64,000 nucleotides of DNA from Lachnospiraceae bacterium MD335 (GCA_000403335.2 KE159629.1:62001-126000); one strand, 5' to 3'. Counted from the first letter of the stretch, positions 27,174 through 36,487 are shown. The notes: generated by a model not told the origin, from the sequence alone. Program-made: numbers and translations.

Positions 27174-28025
27174 ATGGGCGCAGGAAAAACAGTTCCAGGG
27201 TTTTCACTCAATTCCTTTGTTGCTCCGAAGGAGGACTGGTATAAAAACCTTAATCTGCAGGATTCGATTGATATGGCAAAGGAAAAAATGGTTGCCGCTG
27301 CCGAGAATTTTGTGGCGGTCGGTTACTATTTGAAGCATATTAGGGATGGCGAGCTTTATAAAAGTAAAGGCTATGAAAATATTTGGGAGTGTGCCAGGCA
27401 GGAATTAAATTTAACACAATCCACGGCATCAAGGTATATTAGTATTTGCGAAAAATTCAGCAGCGATGGTGACAGCCCTTATTTAGGGGAGAAATATAAA
27501 GAGTATGGAAAGAGCCAGTTGCAGGAGCTGCTGACAATCAGTGACCAAAAGCTTATCGAACAGGTAACACCGGATATGTCAGTGAAGCAGATACAAAAGC
27601 TAAAGAGGGAAAATAAAGCGGGGAAGGATGAACATGTACAAATTGAACAGATTAAGGAGCAGACATCAGGGGAGCGTTACGCTGCTTTACCGGGACAAAT
27701 GCAGATGGTGGTAGATGGGACGTTTCGTGAACTGGAAGACGAATCGGAACCGAAAGAGCCCGAATCTGTTACAGATACAGAGCGATTGCCTTCAACAGAT
27801 AATGCTGTTGATCCGTTAGATGTACAAGAGGAACCACTTGTAATCTCGGATAATGCGGATGTTCCTGCAGGTGGATATAGTATATCATTGATTGATAAAT
27901 TAATTTTACAATATGAAGGTTATCAAAAAGATAGCGTTAAAGAACAGAGGCTTGAAATGGTATACAAATATAATTGTTTATTGGATGCTTTGAGGTTATT
28001 AAAGCATAAGATGCTAGAGTCATAA
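27174..28025 (+). CDS. ParB-like partner or DNA-binding protein of the element
   Basis: 283 residues, beginning two bases after the parA stop. The N-terminal region contains ENFVAVGYYLKHIRDGELYKSKGYENIWECARQELNLTQSTASRYISICEKF, a helix-turn-helix-like unit seen in element-borne proteins that track with ParA (DUF3102-like layout). It has no classic ParB CTP-binding GxRR motif. The middle is KQIQKLKRENKAGKDEHVQ followed by an acidic, low-complexity stretch and a final helical segment. I infer a DNA-binding partition or regulatory role from coupling to parA. Confidence 0.7.
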   Translation: MGAGKTVPGFSLNSFVAPKEDWYKNLNLQDSIDMAKEKMVAAAENFVAVGYYLKHIRDGELYKSKGYENIWECARQELNLTQSTASRYISICEKFSSDGDSPYLGEKYKEYGKSQLQELLTISDQKLIEQVTPDMSVKQIQKLKRENKAGKDEHVQIEQIKEQTSGERYAALPGQMQMVVDGTFRELEDESEPKEPESVTDTERLPSTDNAVDPLDVQEEPLVISDNADVPAGGYSISLIDKLILQYEGYQKDSVKEQRLEMVYKYNCLLDALRLLKHKMLES

Positions 28026-28112
28026 ATAGATATTATTGGATATTAATAAGCTATATTACGAGCAATCGCATAATATAGACACCCTGACACCTCCAATATT
28101 GTCAGGGGAAGA

Positions 28113-28138
28113 GGCAGCTTGAAAGGGCTGCCTTTTTT
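28113..28138 (+). terminator. Intrinsic terminator after the par pair
   Basis: GGCAGC / GCTGCC arms around a TTGAAAGG loop, then six T. A second, T-less inverted repeat (CCCTGAC / GTCAGGG) lies just upstream at 28082-28106. Confidence 0.75.
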
Positions 28139-28218
28139 GGGGGATAATTTCAGGTTGAAACACCTGGCTGAAAAGCCGCAAGAAACAGGGTTCGTCATGG
28201 GATATATCACGAAAAGCT

Positions 28219-28539
28219 ATGATAAAGCAGGCGGTTAATAGTAAAATTAGCCGCCTTATTGGGAAAGGTGAAAATAGAAGATTGAATATATCAAAAGAAA
28301 TTATAAGGAAAATGCATAGACTAGCCAAACTTACAGGTGAGACTAAAAAATTATCCAGTGAAATAGATCAATACTTTATGGAAAAGGGATTTGATATAGA
28401 TGAATTACATTGTGGTAATGGAAGAAGTCTTGAAGAGTTAGAATGTGGCAATGACATTACGGATATATTTTGTATAGATGCTAAAAATAATTTTTCTGAT
28501 AAAAGTATGTGGAATACACATTTTATAAGAGTACGTTAA
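28219..28539 (+). CDS. Small helical protein of conjugative elements, unknown function
   Basis: Up to 106 residues. No clear ribosome site supports the ATG at 28219; an in-frame ATG at 28312 has AAGGA three bases upstream and would give 75 residues. The recognisable part is LAKLTGETKKLSSEIDQYFMEKGFDIDELHCGNGRSLEELECGNDITD, an acidic helical segment that I associate with small genes upstream of the methylase/helicase gene in clostridial elements. Function unknown. Confidence 0.55.
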   Translation: MIKQAVNSKISRLIGKGENRRLNISKEIIRKMHRLAKLTGETKKLSSEIDQYFMEKGFDIDELHCGNGRSLEELECGNDITDIFCIDAKNNFSDKSMWNTHFIRVR

Positions 28540-28563
28540 GTAAGAATGTGGGGTGAGACCAAA

Positions 28564-29559
28564 ATGGAGCAGAACCGAAACCTGAAGTTTGAGAAAATAT
28601 CAAAACTGGCAGAAGAAACATCAGCACGTATCATGCAGGACGCAAACGAATGGAAAAACTATCTTACAACAGTGGGACAGGTTTATAAATATCCATTTTG
28701 TGACCAGCTTTTAATACATGCACAGCGTCCGGATGCGACAGCCTGCGCCTCCCTGCAAATATGGAATGAAAAAATGCAATGCCGGGTAAACCGGGGAGCA
28801 AAAGGGATTGCACTGATTGATACAGACAGTAAATATCCGAAACTAAAATATGTGTTCGACATATCCGATGTACATAAGGAAAAAAACATTGGACGTTATC
28901 CCTATTTGTGGGAGCTCAATGAAGAACATAAGGAGCTTATACTTGCCCAATTAGAAAAAACTTATGGAATGACAGATCCGCAGATGCCTTTTGAAAAAAG
29001 AATAATAGAAATCAGCAAAGCAGCTGCGGCAGATTACTGCAAAGACTTTATGGCAGACAGTAGTTTTTCAGAAACCATAGCGTATTTTGAAGCGGAAAGC
29101 ACCCTTGCGTCCAGTATTGCCTATACCGTTTTATCACGGTGCGGTATTGAAAAGGAATTGTGGGAAAAGGAACTGGATTTCAAATATATCGGTAAATTCA
29201 ATACACAAAACGATCTAGCCGTTATAGGCAACGCCAATACGGAAATCTGCAGAGCGCTGCTTATGGAGATTGGAAAGACAATCAGGGTATATGAACAGGA
29301 GACAGTAAAGGAAAAAATACTGCAAAATACGGATATAGGACTTGAAAAGGACACCAAACTGCAATATAATACTTTAAAGCGTGAAAGCGAGACGGTAAAC
29401 CAAACCATTGAAACGGAGGGAATGAAGAATGGAACTGACTTACAGGCAGGAGGGGGATTACTTAACTTAAAGATAGTATATACATACAGCCTGCTGACAC
29501 ATTGCTTGCAGATGCCCCGCAGAAACCAAACCATACAGAAAAGGAGTTTTTGCATATGA
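28564..29559 (+). pseudogene. N-terminal fragment of the element's large methylase/SNF2 helicase protein
   Basis: The start at ATG 28564 follows GGGTGAG. The sequence EKISKLAEETSARIMQDANEWKNYL..., KYPFCDQLLIHAQRPDATACASLQIWNEK, RVNRGAKGIALIDTD and FDISDV is the usual beginning of the very large LtrC/primase-like and helicase proteins of clostridial conjugative elements. Homology stops near residue 290; the rest of the frame (from about MKNGTDLQ) reads out of frame through tnpV sequence. The methylase and helicase parts reappear at 43.4-46.1 kb. The missing middle (several hundred residues by my recollection of the family) is nowhere in the window, so the gene was split and partly deleted. Confidence 0.75.
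29429..29470 (+). pseudogene. tnpV: 5' fragment of a tnpV gene
   Basis: From ATG 29429, with GGAGGGA upstream, the frame reads MELTYRQEGDYLT then stop. This matches the first residues of TnpV (compare MEITYHWEGDYL at 46.3 kb in this window). Only 13 codons remain; the next intact tnpV starts 85 bases downstream. It marks an element end or a recombination joint. Confidence 0.55.
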
Positions 29560-29927
29560 AGTCAATATTTGAACAGTTAGGCGGCACATATCACGAAGAA
29601 AATGGGTATCTTATTCCAGATTTAATATTACCCAACGAAGAAGAACAGCCGATAGGCACATGGGGACAGCGGCATCAGGATTATCTGAAACAGTACCACA
29701 AGGTTACATACACCAATCTTCTCACAAGTGGCAGACTGAACTCCTATCTAGCCGTCATTGACAGGCAGGCGCAGGAACGCTTTGAAAGGCTTATAGAGAG
29801 CATGAAACAGGCACAGGACATAACGGAACGGCTAAAGGAAGAAAATGCCATAGAGTGGACAGGCAAAATAAATAATATAAGGGCTTGTGCGAGGGAAATT
29901 GTGAACGGAGAAATTATTTTTATATAA
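29556..29927 (+). CDS. tnpV: TnpV family transposon protein
   Basis: 123 residues from ATG 29556 with AAGGAG ten bases upstream. The sequence KSIFEQLGGTYHEENGYLIPDLILP, PIGTWGQRHQDYLKQY, YTNLLTSGRLNSYLAVIDRQAQERFERLIESM and the closing KINNIRACAREIVNGEIIF are the TnpV pattern. TnpV is carried by Tn4451-type mobilizable transposons near one end; it is not needed for the recombination step and its role is unknown. Here it marks the left side of the element carrying the MATE exporter. Confidence 0.85.
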   Translation: MKSIFEQLGGTYHEENGYLIPDLILPNEEEQPIGTWGQRHQDYLKQYHKVTYTNLLTSGRLNSYLAVIDRQAQERFERLIESMKQAQDITERLKEENAIEWTGKINNIRACAREIVNGEIIFI

Positions 29928-29979
29928 TCAGAATTGGCGGCAGGGAATATAATTCTTTGCCGCCTTTCAAATGGAGTAA

Positions 29980-31383
29980 CTATATTATGAAATTAGCTTG
30001 TGAAATATATTGCTGATTCTTATCCAGCAAATGTTTTAGGGTTTTCAGTCCTGTTTCCAATTGTTGTAAGGAATCAGGGGAACAGGTTGCAATTCTTATA
30101 GCTGTGGATTCAGCTTTGCCAACGGTAAAACGGTCAGAACAGAAGATATGAATGCCATTGTCTGTTGCCTGCATTTCCAACTGATAACCGTTATAATGGG
30201 CAGGCAGGGGCAGCCATTGGAAGAAGCTGTATTCATTCGGGCAGATGCTGTCTGGAAAGTATTTTTTATATATCCTGTTCCGTTCTTTTGCCTGTCTTTT
30301 TTTCTGCCCTATGATTCTGCCTGCATTGCCGCTTGCAATTAATTCGCTTATAATTTCTGCGTTAAGCAGCGGTATTTTCAAATTTACATTATTAGCCGTT
30401 TCAAGAAAGGTTTGTCTTAAGCAATCAGGGATAACCATATATGCGCATCTTAAGCCTGCTGAAAGTGATTTTGACAGGCTGTGCAGGTAAATGGTATTAT
30501 CTGGTATCAATGTCTGAATCGGTTCTCCTGTATCATTTGCAATAAATCCATAAGCGTCATCTTCCATTAAAATCAGATGGTATTGCTGTATGAGGCTGGC
30601 AATTTTCCTTTTTCGTTCCATTGACATGACAGTTCCTGTCGGATTATTGCAGGACGGCATTAGGAAGATTCCTTTTATATCCATTATCCTGCACTGCTTT
30701 TCCACTAGGTCGGGTATCATTCCATCCTCATCTGCGGCTACTGATATCAACTGGACATTTAACTGTCTGGCTAAGCCGATAAAATTGGAATAAGTGTAAG
30801 AATCAGTTAGGATTTTATCTCCAGAGTGGAAAAGAGCCAAAAATACAATCGTCAGGGCATTTTGAGTTCCTGCCGTCAGCATGATGTTTTCAGGCTCTGT
30901 TTCTATATGGAAAGATTTCAGCCATTTTATGGCGGTCTGTTTGTGCTTGTAAGATTCCGATATGCTGTCAAATTCAAAAAGATACTGGGAAGTATTGCGT
31001 TGTATGGTTTTTTGCGCAATATCAGCGACAATCTTATTATACTGGTAAAAAGGTCTGATTATGCCCAGTTCTACGCACCCGTTATTTGCCTTATGTAAAA
31101 AAGGGATGGCGGCATTTGGGGATACAAATGTGCCTTGCCCTATATTGGCATAGATTAGCCCCTTATTTTCACAAATCTTGAATGCACGGGTTATTGTGCT
31201 TAGGTTCAAATCAAGAAAGTCTGCTAATTCCCTTTGGGGCGGCAGTTTTGTATTTCCAGCCAGTTTGCCGCTTTGGATATCCTGTTCCAAAAGCTCCGCA
31301 ATAGATATATAAATTGGTGATTTTAATTTTTCTTTATCGGGTATCCATGGCATTGGGTAATTTTCAAAAGAATTAACTGGCAA
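29980..31383 (-). CDS. MocR-type regulator (GntR helix-turn-helix fused to a PLP aminotransferase-like domain)
   Basis: About 467 residues when started at TTG 31383, which has GGGAGGGA seven bases upstream; an upstream in-frame ATG at 31449 is also open but lacks a site. The N-terminal GntR domain reads SPIYISIAELLEQDIQSGKLAGNTKLPPQRELADFLDLNLSTITRAFKICENKG. The C-terminal part is a fold-type I aminotransferase-like domain with SCNNPTGTVMS, LMEDDAYGFI and the PLP lysine in LHSLSKSLSAGLRCAY. MocR proteins sense PLP or amino compounds rather than transaminate. It diverges from the MATE exporter and probably controls it and itself. Confidence 0.9.
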   Translation of the reverse strand: MPVNSFENYPMPWIPDKEKLKSPIYISIAELLEQDIQSGKLAGNTKLPPQRELADFLDLNLSTITRAFKICENKGLIYANIGQGTFVSPNAAIPFLHKANNGCVELGIIRPFYQYNKIVADIAQKTIQRNTSQYLFEFDSISESYKHKQTAIKWLKSFHIETEPENIMLTAGTQNALTIVFLALFHSGDKILTDSYTYSNFIGLARQLNVQLISVAADEDGMIPDLVEKQCRIMDIKGIFLMPSCNNPTGTVMSMERKRKIASLIQQYHLILMEDDAYGFIANDTGEPIQTLIPDNTIYLHSLSKSLSAGLRCAYMVIPDCLRQTFLETANNVNLKIPLLNAEIISELIASGNAGRIIGQKKRQAKERNRIYKKYFPDSICPNEYSFFQWLPLPAHYNGYQLEMQATDNGIHIFCSDRFTVGKAESTAIRIATCSPDSLQQLETGLKTLKHLLDKNQQYISQANFII

Positions 31384-31405
31384 GCTTTTTCCCTCCCTGC
31401 TCAAA

Positions 31406-31488
31406 ATTGTATTACATACAATATTAGCATTGAAAACATACAAAGTCAAGAATATAATCTATATTGTATGTATTGTGTGCAAACAATA
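31406..31488. promoter_or_regulatory. Divergent control region between mocR and the MATE gene
   Basis: Two inverted repeats are visible: ATTGTAT-TAC-ATACAAT at 31406-31422 and TATTGT-N6-ACAATA at 31471-31488, plus another ATTGTATG at 31463-31470. The shared TATTGTAT core suggests operators for the MocR regulator in both directions. Confidence 0.55.
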
Positions 31489-31539
31489 CCATGCAACAAA
31501 AAGGAATAAATTTTATTTTAGTAGGAAAGAGGTTACGAA

Positions 31540-32865
31540 ATGAAGGATTTAACGAGAGAACATGAGTTAAAGACAATATTTTTATTTTCACTGCCAATTT
31601 TGGTCGGCAATCTATTCCAGCAACTATATAATCTTGCGGATACGGTTATTGTAGGTAATTTTTTGGGGAAAGAATGTCTGGCGGCGGTAGGGTTCAGTTT
31701 TCAGATACACTATCTGCTGATTGCCCTTTCTATGGGCATTTCAATGGGGGCAAGCATATTGGTTTCACGTTATTTTGGCAGTAAGGACATGGAATCTGCG
31801 AAAAAAGTTATGGATACGGGATTTGCTTTCTGTTTTTGCCTCAGTTTGATAATTGCTGCTTTGGGCATATGTTTTTCCTATCAGATTCTGCTTGTCTTCC
31901 GAGTGCCGTCCGCTTTGCTTGAAGCGGCTGACATATATCTTAAAATTATGTTTATCGGCGTTATCCCCACGTTTGCATATAACGCGCTTACAAATATTCT
32001 TCGCGGGATGGGGGATTCAAAAACACCTACATATATTCTGATAGTGGCAGCGCTTCTGAATATTGTGCTTGATATATTGTTCATTAAGGCATTCGGAATG
32101 GGTGTGGCAGGGGCGGCATTTGCGACTGTGTTATCGCAGCTTTTGTCATTTATCGTTTGTATGGTATATATGAAAATACATTATCGCAGCTTGTTTATTA
32201 ATGTATTGCATTTACAGTTTGACAAGGCAGAATTAAAAAAGAGCTTGAAGATAGGTACGCCCGCCATGATACAGCAAGTATTTGTGAGTGTGGGATTTAT
32301 GTCATTGCAGTTTCTGATTAATGGGTTTGGCACGGATTGCATGGCGGCATATACTGCCGCATCTAAGGTAGATGCTTTTGCAGAAATGCCCGCCTTGAAC
32401 TTAGGGCAGGCTATGACTAATTTTACTGCCCAGAATTTAGGGGCAAAAAGGAAAGACAGGGTATTGAAAGGCGGGAAATACGCATTGGTTATGGGGATTG
32501 CAGTATCAGCGTGTATTTCTGTTGTCATTGTATTGTTTCCGTCTGTATTTATATCAATATTCAATAGGGATACGTCTGTTTTAGATATTGGCAACAGCTA
32601 TCTGAAGATTGTGCCTGCTTTTTATATTATCTTTGCAGCCATGCAGGTATTAAACGGATTGCTTTTGGGGTATGGAAAATCATTTGTGCCGATGATTGCT
32701 TCCATATGTTCCCTGTGCTGCCTTCAAGTGCCTGTCGCTATTATTTTGTTTGGCACAAAGCTTGGTTATAATGGAATTTGGATAGCCGCTCCAATCGGCT
32801 GGTTTGGAGGGCTATTAATCCGCGCAATTTATTTTTATCATGTCAGCAAAAAAGAAAAACAATAA
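31540..32865 (+). CDS. MATE family multidrug/toxin exporter
   Basis: 441 residues with twelve membrane helices. The sequence TIFLFSLPILVGNLFQQLYNLADTVIVGNFLGKECLAAVGFSFQI, SMGISMGASILVSRYFG and PTFAYNALTNILRGMGDSKTPTY are MATE (NorM/DinF-like, MepA group) signatures; the pseudo-repeat half begins near KIGTPAMIQQVFVSVG and contains EMPALNLGQAMTNFTAQNLGA. MATE proteins expel organic cations or other toxic compounds using Na+ or H+ gradients. AGGAAAGAGG lies 7-8 bases before the ATG. Divergent pairing with a MocR regulator suggests that expression is induced by a small ligand. Confidence 0.93.
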   Translation: MKDLTREHELKTIFLFSLPILVGNLFQQLYNLADTVIVGNFLGKECLAAVGFSFQIHYLLIALSMGISMGASILVSRYFGSKDMESAKKVMDTGFAFCFCLSLIIAALGICFSYQILLVFRVPSALLEAADIYLKIMFIGVIPTFAYNALTNILRGMGDSKTPTYILIVAALLNIVLDILFIKAFGMGVAGAAFATVLSQLLSFIVCMVYMKIHYRSLFINVLHLQFDKAELKKSLKIGTPAMIQQVFVSVGFMSLQFLINGFGTDCMAAYTAASKVDAFAEMPALNLGQAMTNFTAQNLGAKRKDRVLKGGKYALVMGIAVSACISVVIVLFPSVFISIFNRDTSVLDIGNSYLKIVPAFYIIFAAMQVLNGLLLGYGKSFVPMIASICSLCCLQVPVAIILFGTKLGYNGIWIAAPIGWFGGLLIRAIYFYHVSKKEKQ

Positions 32866-33451
32866 AAATATACATAAAGAATTTTACCAAACTTGAATCA
32901 ATGGATAAAAAATTAATGTGGCAATTTAAGCAACAGCTATCTGCAAAAAAACAAATTTGTGTTGAGGATAAAAAGAAGATGGATAGCTATTGCTTATTGC
33001 CTGCATTTCATTCATAGCATGGATGTTCACCATATAAAAAAACGGCGTGTGGTGGGCGGTATTGCTATGCCCTAAAAAACTTAACAGACACTCTCCAGAC
33101 CTGTTTTTGAAGTTTGGAGGGTTTTTTATGTTCTTTTTTCGGGCGGTAATCTATCTGCTCATGCAACACAGAATTTATCCGTACATAGCATATCGGGGAA
33201 TAGCAGGAAGCCAGTTAAAAAAATCCCTGCCCATGCAACGCTACTTCTTGCCATGCAACCAGAGGTATAATCTCCACTTAACAGAATATGTATCTCCTAT
33301 AACCGTAGAGGTCACCGAGCCTTTGCGGTTTTTCTTTTGTCGTTTTTTATCGGAATGTGCCGCAGGGCTGTTTCTGCTGTTGGCTGCCGTTCGCCTCCTA
33401 TCCAATCTGGTTTTTAGCATTTTCAAAAATTTCAGATTGGAGGAAAAAAGA
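32866..33451. other. Non-coding stretch with decayed frames and a terminator
   Basis: After the MATE stop there is a short frame (about 32900-33017, MDKKLMWQFKQQLSAKKQ...) that looks like a cut-down gene I do not recognise. The rest, to the sigma-like gene at 33452, has no convincing gene apart from the hairpin listed separately. Confidence 0.4.
33093..33127 (+). terminator. Intrinsic terminator
   Basis: CTCCAGAC pairs with GTTTGGAG (one G-T pair) around a T-rich loop and is followed by GGTTTTTT. Confidence 0.65.
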
Positions 33452-33877
33452 ATGGCATACAACAACGGACGGGAGAACAGGAAATGGCTTATCTGGAAAG
33501 AAGCCGAGGAAAAAATATTACGGGAGCATGGAGTTGATGAAACCACCATTGAACAAATCCGCACAGACGACAGGGCAGACTTCAATTCCAACAGGCGGTT
33601 TTACCATTGGACAAGCGACTTTGGCGAATACCTTGAGGGAATGGCAGACAGGGAGCGGAATGCCGAGGTAAAGACCGTTGCTGATTTACTGGATGAGATT
33701 GAGGACGAAACTCTGTATCGGGCATTGCTTACGGTGGACAGGCGTACCCTGCAAATCATCCTGCTGAAAATGCAGGGCTATTCCACAAAGGAAATTGCAC
33801 CGCTTGTTGGATTGACAACAGGGGCTATTTATGCACGATTAGACCATCTGCGGAAAAAGTTGCGGAAGATTTTATAA
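33452..33877 (+). CDS. Sigma-70-region-4-like regulator of the mobilizable element
   Basis: 141 residues from ATG 33452, with GGAGG nine bases upstream. The N-terminal part is charged (NRKWLIWKEAEEKILREHGVDE). The C-terminal helix-turn-helix reads TLQIILLKMQGYSTKEIAPLVGLTTGAIYARLDHLRKKLRKIL, as in sigma-70 region 4. Proteins of this layout sit beside mobilization genes in clostridial elements and are thought to steer their transcription; no region 2 is present, so it is not a complete sigma factor. Confidence 0.8.
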   Translation: MAYNNGRENRKWLIWKEAEEKILREHGVDETTIEQIRTDDRADFNSNRRFYHWTSDFGEYLEGMADRERNAEVKTVADLLDEIEDETLYRALLTVDRRTLQIILLKMQGYSTKEIAPLVGLTTGAIYARLDHLRKKLRKIL

Positions 33878-34509
33878 CCAACTAATAAAGACAGCTTTTT
33901 GACGGGCTATTGGGTGGGGGATAAAATTCCCCGCCAAATTATAAAATTGATGTATAAAATTCCTGTCCACAGGGAATACTAAAAAGTTTGTCCAAAATCT
34001 TGACATGGGTACAGCCGCTATGATATTCTGAAATACCCGTGAGGGAATTGGAAGATTGAAAATGAAATAGCACATAGATGGAAGAACGGAATGTCAGCCA
34101 ATGGACAAGGCTGACCGCTGCCGAATTTATGCTGCCCTTTTCGGCTGGTGTATGGCAGCATGGTTTTGAATTTCAAAGCCGTTACATAGCATTGCGAATC
34201 CGAGCAGGAGAAAACACTCCTGTCATTCGTGGTGCGGTGTGGCGGCTTTTTCATTTATCCAAAAGTCAAGAGAAATCAAATCCAGAACGGAGGTGCAGGG
34301 ACATAGGATTTTCTTTTCGGAGGGTAAGACAGGCGTTAAGAATACCGCTGCACAGGAAAAATGCTCTGTGGCATTGTCCACAGAGATAGCGAGCATCGGA
34401 TTGTGTCAGCCACAATCCCAATCCATGCCGCTTGCAGGCATGGACTAACTCAGGGGACAGCCCCTGAATACCCCGAAGAAAGGAATTTAAGACTGGAGGA
34501 TTAAGGAAA
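33878..34509 (+). other. Non-coding region upstream of mobC
   Basis: 632 bases without a convincing gene; open frames here have no ribosome site and no family features. The right third holds three tandem inverted repeats (see the oriT entry). Confidence 0.5.
34398..34466 (+). other. oriT: Candidate origin of transfer (oriT) of the MATE element
   Basis: Three consecutive perfect inverted repeats lie within 69 bases: GGATTGTG/CACAATCC (34398-34418), CCATGCC/GGCATGG (34423-34443) and CAGGGG/CCCCTG (34451-34466). They end 44 bases before mobC. Plasmid and transposon oriTs cut by MobA-type relaxases typically have such repeats next to mobC/mobA. The nick site cannot be fixed from sequence alone. 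Confidence 0.65.
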
Positions 34510-34866
34510 ATGAGTAAAGAAAAATCAGAAAAGGGCGTGCGGAATGTCCCGATTACCGTCCGATTGAACGAGGGAGAACATGAAAAATTAAAGCAGTGCG
34601 CCGCCGCTTGCGGTCTGTCCGCTGCCGAATTTATGCGCCAGTTATGCAAGGGAAACGCCCCGCAGCCGAAGCCAAAAACCGAGTTTTGGGAACTGTTAAA
34701 CAAGCTCTATGAAGTGCATGACGCTTTCAAAAAGTGTGTTCCCTACTATCCAACCACCGCCGAAATCTGTAAGGAGATTGAGGATTTTATCTTAGAACTG
34801 CAACAAAAAACAACTCTCCCACAACGATTTAACGTAGAAGAATTGACAGAACAGGGGGCGGTCTGA
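34510..34866 (+). CDS. mobC: MobC relaxosome accessory protein
   Basis: 118 residues. The opening EKGVRNVPITVRLNEGEHEKLKQCAAACGLSAAEFMRQLCKG is the ribbon-helix-helix DNA-binding fold of MobC, which melts or bends oriT for the relaxase. A short PKPKTEFWELLNKLYEVHDAF helix and a C-terminal tail follow. It lies between the inverted repeats and the relaxase gene, whose ATG comes one base after its stop, the standard arrangement. Confidence 0.9.
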   Translation: MSKEKSEKGVRNVPITVRLNEGEHEKLKQCAAACGLSAAEFMRQLCKGNAPQPKPKTEFWELLNKLYEVHDAFKKCVPYYPTTAEICKEIEDFILELQQKTTLPQRFNVEELTEQGAV

Positions 34867-34867
34867 T

Positions 34868-36232
34868 ATGGCGGTAACGAGCCTATGGCATGTCAAAGGG
34901 AGCATAAAAGACGTGATTGACTATATAGAAAATCCAGAAAAGACCGTGCCGAATGAAGATATGCAGGACTTCTTTGACGTGTTCTCCTATGTGAAAAATC
35001 CGTCAAAAACAAATGAGGGCGAGTATGTTTCCGCTATCAACTGTTTGAAAGAAACCGCATTACAGCAGATGATTTTGACAAAGAAGCAGTACCAAAAGAC
35101 AGGCGGATATATCGCATGGCACGGCTACCAGAGCTTCAAGCCAGACGAGGTAACGCCCGAACAGTGCCACGAAATCGGATTAAAACTGGCAAGGGAAATG
35201 TGGGGCGATAAATACCAGATAATCGTTGCCACCCACCTTGACAAAGGACATCTCCATAATCATTTCTGTTTTAACTCCGTTTCTTATCTGGATGGGAGCA
35301 AATATAATTACTCAAAATCCGAACAGAAACGGCTAAGGGAGGTGTCCGACCGCTTATGCCGAGAGTACAGTTTATCGGTGATTGAAAACCCCAAGAAAGC
35401 CCCTGCAAGACCGCTGTATCTGGACGAAAAAAGCGGAAAGCCGACACGGTACAACGTCTATCGGGAGGATTTAAGGGAAGCAATCAACGGGAGCAGGGAT
35501 TTACAGCACATGATGAAATACCTTACCGATAAAGGATATGAGATTGATTTTTCGGGCAGCCATTGGAAAATGAAGCTGCCGCAGTACAGGCATTTCACAA
35601 GGTTAGACACGCTTGACGAACGGCTGACTCCCGATTTCATACGGTCATGTTTAGGCGGGGCTTCCCGATATGGAAACTACAAAGCAAGGATTTCCTACTC
35701 CCCGCATATGCCAGAGCAGTATAAAAACGCATGGAAACCGCATCAGAAAACCACAGGGATTTTAGCGTTGTATTACCACTGGTGCTATCAGCTGGGGATA
35801 TTCCCCAAAGGCACAGACTACAAGCCGGCAAGCCCGCTGATGAAAGAGGAGCTTCGGAAACTGGACGAGATTACCGCACAGGTAAGGTATATGTCAAAGC
35901 ATAACATCTCTACCCTTTCCGACTTACACGCCGACAGGGAGAAAAACCAGACCGAAATGAATAAACTGATTGACTACCGCCAGCACTTGCGGAACAAGGT
36001 ACGCCGTGCCACACCATCCGAAAAAGAAACACTCCGAGCCGAAAAGCAGGGCGTGACGGAGCAGATAACAGAGCTTAGGAAACGGCTGAAATATGCAGAC
36101 GGGATTGAAAAACGCTCTGCCCATATCGACAACTGCTTAGACCAAATCCACGATACGATTGAAAACCAGCGGTTAAACCAACAGAAACAGCCAGTTAAAA
36201 CAGACCGCAGGAGGGAGGAATCATTACGGTAA
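34868..36232 (+). CDS. mobA: MobA-type relaxase of the MATE element
   Basis: 454 residues. The N-terminal relaxase domain carries the catalytic Tyr region and the metal-binding HxH motif in IIVATHLDKGHLHNHFCFNSVS; GGYIAWHGYQSFKPDEVTPEQCHEIG is another family block. The C-terminal third is a charged coiled coil (SDLHADREKNQTEMNKLIDYRQHLRNKVRRA). It nicks oriT and pilots the strand for transfer by a helper conjugation system, since no coupling protein or type IV secretion genes accompany it here. Its stop overlaps the start of the next small gene. Confidence 0.92.
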   Translation: MAVTSLWHVKGSIKDVIDYIENPEKTVPNEDMQDFFDVFSYVKNPSKTNEGEYVSAINCLKETALQQMILTKKQYQKTGGYIAWHGYQSFKPDEVTPEQCHEIGLKLAREMWGDKYQIIVATHLDKGHLHNHFCFNSVSYLDGSKYNYSKSEQKRLREVSDRLCREYSLSVIENPKKAPARPLYLDEKSGKPTRYNVYREDLREAINGSRDLQHMMKYLTDKGYEIDFSGSHWKMKLPQYRHFTRLDTLDERLTPDFIRSCLGGASRYGNYKARISYSPHMPEQYKNAWKPHQKTTGILALYYHWCYQLGIFPKGTDYKPASPLMKEELRKLDEITAQVRYMSKHNISTLSDLHADREKNQTEMNKLIDYRQHLRNKVRRATPSEKETLRAEKQGVTEQITELRKRLKYADGIEKRSAHIDNCLDQIHDTIENQRLNQQKQPVKTDRRREESLR

Positions 36233-36438
36233 AACAGCTATTTGACAGAATAATTAAGTCAGGAATCCAGCCAAAAGAGAAAGGAATCCCAACAGGGTAT
36301 TTCATAGAAAAGGATGGGCAGACTTCTTTTGTCTGCGGCAAAAACATTGTCCATCTTACAGAGCATTTCAGCGGGAAAAAACAGACCGTGGAAACGCTTG
36401 CGGAGAATATCATGCGGTACGAGATGAAAAAACCATAA
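36223..36438 (+). CDS. Small protein coupled to the relaxase gene, probable ATT start
   Basis: A 71-residue frame overlaps the end of mobA in another frame. No ATG, GTG or TTG fits, but ATT at 36223 has GGAGGGAGG just upstream. The product KQLFDRIIKSGIQPKEKGIPTGYFIEKDGQTSFVCGKNIVHLTEHFSGKK... is compact, ends KKP, and looks protein-like rather than accidental. Function unknown. Confidence 0.5.
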   Translation: MTVKQLFDRIIKSGIQPKEKGIPTGYFIEKDGQTSFVCGKNIVHLTEHFSGKKQTVETLAENIMRYEMKKP

Positions 36439-36458
36439 GAAGAATATTGTTGCAATGA

Positions 36459-36487
36459 TGGAAAAACAGCCTGCCCCATGCTATAAT
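36459..36487 (+). promoter_or_regulatory. Promoter and inverted repeat before the truncated tnpX
   Basis: TGGAAA at 36459-36464 and a perfect TATAAT at 36482-36487, spacer 17. AAACAGCCTGCC (36464-36475) and GGCGGGCTGTTT (36510-36521) form a near-perfect inverted repeat bracketing the start region, a possible site for autorepression. Confidence 0.55.

Noticed and set aside
34078-34389. 103-codon open frame upstream of mobC
   Set aside because: No ribosome site, unusual composition, and it runs into the inverted repeats of the candidate oriT; treated as non-coding.
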